8,892 nt of DNA from positions 1 to 8,892 of the forward strand of contig JBBSHM010000103.1 of NCBI GenBank assembly GCA_038253125.1. The letters are read 5' to 3'. A program made the translations under genes and the position numbers. Numbering within the stretch: the first letter of the stretch is position 1; each line of letters starts with the position of its first letter. The notes under the pieces were generated by a model. The model saw only the letters and a list, made by a program, of their open reading frames with translations, was not told where the DNA came from and did not search any database. Source of the DNA: JAUJNH01 sp038253125. GTDB lineage: Bacteria; Actinomycetota; Acidimicrobiia; Acidimicrobiales; JAUJNH01. Shown piece after piece: positions 6,566-8,892 of this stretch.

Positions 6566-8215
6566 GTGAACATCAAGTCGGAGTACCTCGACCTCGCCAT
6601 AGCCATGGCCGTGGTCTTCTTCCTGGCCTCGCTGGTCGTGAGCGGGCTCAACGAGCTGGTCCAGTGGGCCCTGCGGATCCGGGCCAAGTTCCTCTGGGCG
6701 TTTCTCCATGACCTGATCGACAAGGAGGGCGACAAGGCCCTCCCCGCCGGCAAGGCAGGCATCGCCAACCTGCAGGGGCGGGGGAACGACAAGCGGCCGA
6801 CGGTCAGGAGCAGGAAATCGAGCGGCCCGGCCCAGAGTCGAGCGGAGACGCGACCCCTGCTGGCTCGCAGCTGGGCTGGACTGCCCACCCCGCCCCCGGT
6901 GAGTCCCGCCACCCCCGCGGCGGATCCCGCGGCGGCGCCGGAGCCCAGCACCTCGGGACAGCCAGCCCACTTCCTCCAGCTCGTCGGGCTGGCCCTGGAC
7001 CCGATCGACGCGCCACAGCTCACCGGCAGGAACAACAACGAGCAGCGGTCCGGGATCAGCCACGTACCCCCGACATCACTGGCCCAGGCCTTCCTCGAGG
7101 TGTTTGCCGAGGTTGGGCGCACACGCGTGGACGACGGGATCCTGAAGCTGACCCGGGACCTCGTCTCAGGAGCGGGCCCGGTCACCACCACCGAAGGGAT
7201 GTTCGCCGGACTGGAAACCCGCCAGCGTGCTGCTCTCTACGCCGCGCTGGCGCGCTTCGTCGACCGGCTGAGGGCGGCGCAGGACCAAGGTGACGAGACC
7301 AGGCAGGACGCCGCAGGCCGTGACATCAGCGCCGAACTCGCCTCCATCGACGGCTTCCACCCGGGCTTCACCGGCGCCGATGACCTGCCCGGGGTGATGG
7401 CCAAGCTGATCGTGGCCATCCGGTCCGCCCGATCGACCGGCGACATCGCAGCGGCGGACGCCGAGGCCCGGAAGCTGTCGTCGGCCCTGATGCACTCGTT
7501 CCCAGACGGGTTCGCCCGGCAGCGGATCGAGGTGGCCCTGTCCAGCCTGGGCGATTCCCCGATGGGGTCAACGGCCCGGCGCCTGTGGGAGGCGGCCGAG
7601 GGCAGCATCGACAAGTTCCGCGGTGGGCTCGAACAGTGGTTCGACAGCGAGATGACCCGACTCAGCGGCTACTACAAGCGGTCGATCCGGGTGGTGATCG
7701 CCACCTTCGCCATCCTCGTCGCCCTGACGCTGAACATCGATTCCCTCCAGCTCGCCCGCGACCTGTGGCGCAACCCGCAGGGCCGGGCGAGCCTGATCGC
7801 TCAAGCCGACGACCTCGTCGGCAAACCCGTCGGGGGTGCGGCCCCGGCCGGCGGGAGGTCCGGTGATCCATCGCCCGACGCCGCCTCGGCGCCGGGCATC
7901 CTCGCCATCCAGGAGAGGTGCCAGGATCGTGAGCCCCCGACGCCCAAGGACCTTGACGGGGCGGCGAAGGCCTACGGCGACGTCCGCAACTGCGTGAACG
8001 ACACGATCAACAAGCTCAGCGGCCTGAACGTCGTCGACCGGCCACTCTGGAAGCCGAGGAGCTGGGCCGGCGACTGGTCGAGGAGCTGGGGCTGGGTGCT
8101 CCATCCGCTCGGCCTGATCGGCACGGCCGCAGCCCTGACCCTCGGCGCCCCGTTCTGGTTCCTGCTCCTGAAGCGCCTGACCGGTCTCCGAGGCGACAAG
8201 GCGCCCCGAACCTGA
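6566..8215 (+). CDS. Uncharacterised three-span membrane protein with large cytoplasmic domain
   Basis: A 549-residue protein of unknown function. Three hydrophobic segments are visible: about 8-29 (IAMAVVFFLASLVVSGL), 374-393 (RVVIATFAILVALTLNI) and 511-536 (ending LTLGAPFWFLLL). Basic residues after span 1 (LRIRAK), before span 2 (YYKRSIR) and after span 3 (KRLTGLRGDK) suggest an outside N terminus, a cytoplasmic domain at about 40-372, an outer loop at about 394-508 with two cysteines (C452, C476), and a cytoplasmic C terminus. Residues about 72-135 are Pro/Ala/Ser-rich and probably disordered. The segments HVPPTSLAQAFLEV, EQWFDSEMTRLSGYYKR and LGAPFWFLLLKRL match, from memory, a widespread unnamed bacterial membrane family. 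The gene stands alone: divergent from rpe, convergent with the repeat protein. A GTG start is supported by AGG 5 bases upstream. No enzyme motif was found. Confidence 0.85.
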   Translation: MNIKSEYLDLAIAMAVVFFLASLVVSGLNELVQWALRIRAKFLWAFLHDLIDKEGDKALPAGKAGIANLQGRGNDKRPTVRSRKSSGPAQSRAETRPLLARSWAGLPTPPPVSPATPAADPAAAPEPSTSGQPAHFLQLVGLALDPIDAPQLTGRNNNEQRSGISHVPPTSLAQAFLEVFAEVGRTRVDDGILKLTRDLVSGAGPVTTTEGMFAGLETRQRAALYAALARFVDRLRAAQDQGDETRQDAAGRDISAELASIDGFHPGFTGADDLPGVMAKLIVAIRSARSTGDIAAADAEARKLSSALMHSFPDGFARQRIEVALSSLGDSPMGSTARRLWEAAEGSIDKFRGGLEQWFDSEMTRLSGYYKRSIRVVIATFAILVALTLNIDSLQLARDLWRNPQGRASLIAQADDLVGKPVGGAAPAGGRSGDPSPDAASAPGILAIQERCQDREPPTPKDLDGAAKAYGDVRNCVNDTINKLSGLNVVDRPLWKPRSWAGDWSRSWGWVLHPLGLIGTAAALTLGAPFWFLLLKRLTGLRGDKAPRT

Positions 8216-8305
8216 CCTGACGCCCGAAGCCCCCGGTCTCGTCGCTGGGGGACGGTCCGCTCGGCGGGCTCGGGGCTCGGTGGTCGTGGGCCATGGCCGG
8301 GTCGC
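8216..8305. terminator. Convergent intergenic region with weak hairpin potential
   Basis: Ninety bases between two convergent stops, where a bidirectional terminator would be expected. GCCCGAAGCCC (8222-8232) can pair with GGGCTCGGGGC (8266-8276), with single-base bulges and a 33-base loop. CCCCC/GGGGG (8230-8234 and 8247-8251) is a competing short stem. A 10-bp palindrome GGCCATGGCC lies at 8289-8298. No T-run follows any of these on either strand, so an intrinsic terminator is only a possibility and Rho-dependent ending is equally likely. Confidence 0.2.
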
Positions 8306-8892
8306 TCAGGTGATGGCGACGGCCGGGGCTTGGAGAGCATTGCCGCCGGTCGAGCCGAGGGGCTCAGCGTCGCCATAGGCGAAGATGCTCCCGTCCTCGC
8401 CGGTGAGCCAGTAACCCCTCCCACTCCTCGTGGCCTTCATCCCGACCACCGGGCGCCTCAGCTCCATGCCACCCGTCGAGCCCAGGAACCGGGCGTCAGC
8501 GAAGGTGAAGATCCCGCCGTCGCTGGCCACCAGCCAGTACCCCTGGCCGCTCGGCGTGGCCGCCATGCCCACCACCGGGCGGTCGAGAGCGATCCCGCCC
8601 GTCGACCCCAGGAACCGGGCGTCACCGAAGGTGAAGATCCCGCCGTCGCTGGCCACCAGCCAGTACCCCAGGCCGCTCGGCGTGGCCGCCATGCCCACCA
8701 CCGGGCGGTCGAGAGCGATCCCGCCCGTCGAGCCCAGGAACCGGGCGTCACCGAAGGTGAAGATCCCGCCGTCGCTGGCCACCAGCCAGTACCCCTGGCC
8801 GCTCGGCGTGGCCGCCATGCCCACCACCGGCCGGTCGAGAGCGATCCCGCCCGTCGAGCCCAGGAACCGGGCGTCACCGAAGGTGAAGATCC
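8306..8892 (-). CDS. Tandem-repeat (GYWLVASDGG) protein, C-terminal part (runs off right edge)
   Basis: The last 194 residues of a larger protein are visible, open to the right edge with two extra bases at 8891-8892. They form one partial and four full copies of a 42-residue unit: PVVGMAATPSGxGYW, then LVASDGGIFTFGDARFLGSTGG, shown here in two pieces, then IALDR. The last unit has diverged (WLTGEDGSIFAYGDAEPLGS) and is followed by PAVAIT and the stop, so the repeats reach the C terminus. Alternating short hydrophobic stretches and Gly/Asp turns suggest a beta-strand, propeller-like fold. From memory, such repeats are common in secreted or surface proteins of Actinobacteria, notably Acidimicrobiia, often joined to another domain; that domain and any signal peptide would lie outside this window. 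Function is unknown; binding or surface display is a guess. Confidence 0.85.
   Translation of the reverse strand, partial: IFTFGDARFLGSTGGIALDRPVVGMAATPSGQGYWLVASDGGIFTFGDARFLGSTGGIALDRPVVGMAATPSGLGYWLVASDGGIFTFGDARFLGSTGGIALDRPVVGMAATPSGQGYWLVASDGGIFTFADARFLGSTGGMELRRPVVGMKATRSGRGYWLTGEDGSIFAYGDAEPLGSTGGNALQAPAVAIT
8319..8892 (-). repeat. 126-bp direct tandem repeat array
   Basis: Units of exactly 126 bp (42 codons) occupy 8319-8444, 8445-8570, 8571-8696, 8697-8822 and a partial at 8823-8892. By eye, units 8571-8696 and 8697-8822 differ at 2 of 126 positions, and the partial unit differs from 8697-8822 at 1 of 70. Unit 8445-8570 differs at about 10 positions, 9 of them packed into its first 27 bases. 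The unit nearest the stop is strongly diverged. The array continues beyond the window. Confidence 0.92.

Noticed and set aside
6080..7063. Minus-strand open frame of 327 codons across rpe start and the membrane-protein gene
   Set aside because: It overlaps rpe in another frame and the plus-strand gene with its clear membrane segments. Its product is Arg/Gly-rich with no recognisable domain.
8289..8298. Palindrome GGCCATGGCC as an operator or terminator stem
   Set aside because: It is a 10-bp perfect palindrome, but has no loop and no T-run, and such GC-rich palindromes are frequent by chance in this DNA.
8319..8892. CRISPR-like repeat array
   Set aside because: The repeats are directly adjacent 126-bp units in one open frame with no spacers; they encode protein repeats.

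Overview
The window is very GC-rich bacterial DNA with third codon positions almost all G or C, several GTG starts and few clear Shine-Dalgarno sequences. A mycothiol-type ligase (MshC), an F420-dependent NADP reductase (NpdG), a dapA-rnj gene pair and a protein built of 42-residue 'GYWLVASDGG / GDARFLGSTGG' repeats together point to an actinobacterium. The repeat family is one I associate especially with Acidimicrobiia (Iamia/Ilumatobacter-like lineages). The class-level placement is inference from recollection, not a search result.

Region 1 (1-6396, all minus strand) is a tight head-to-tail run of seven housekeeping and redox genes. In transcription order they are rpe (pentose phosphate/Calvin epimerase), dapA (lysine and diaminopimelate synthesis), rnj (RNase J), npdG (F420H2:NADP oxidoreductase), mshC (cysteine ligation in mycothiol synthesis), a class I SAM methyltransferase of unknown substrate, and thrS (threonyl-tRNA synthetase), which runs off the left edge. 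Gaps are 31, -4 (GTGA overlap), about 77-86, 0 (TAG directly followed by GTG), 22 and 9 bases, so most or all of the run is probably one transcription unit. The shared theme is loose: NADPH supply (rpe, npdG) sits next to the low-molecular-weight thiol step (mshC), inside RNA, amino-acid and translation functions.

Region 2 (6397-6565) is a short divergent control region. It holds a perfect 8-bp inverted repeat and a 29-34 codon reading frame whose stop overlaps the next start.

Region 3 (6566-8215, plus strand) encodes a 549-residue membrane protein of unknown function. It has three predicted membrane spans, a large cytoplasmic domain and an outer loop with two cysteines. I recognise conserved motifs of a widespread uncharacterised family.

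Region 4 (8216-8305) is a short convergent intergenic stretch with only weak hairpin potential. Region 5 (8306-8892, minus strand, open at the right edge) is the C-terminal end of a repeat protein. Its DNA is an almost perfect 126-bp tandem array, which indicates recent duplication or homogenisation.

I saw no tRNA or rRNA gene, CRISPR array, transposase or attachment site. No complete defence or biosynthetic system is evident. The best candidates for something undescribed are the orphan membrane protein and the homogenised repeat array.
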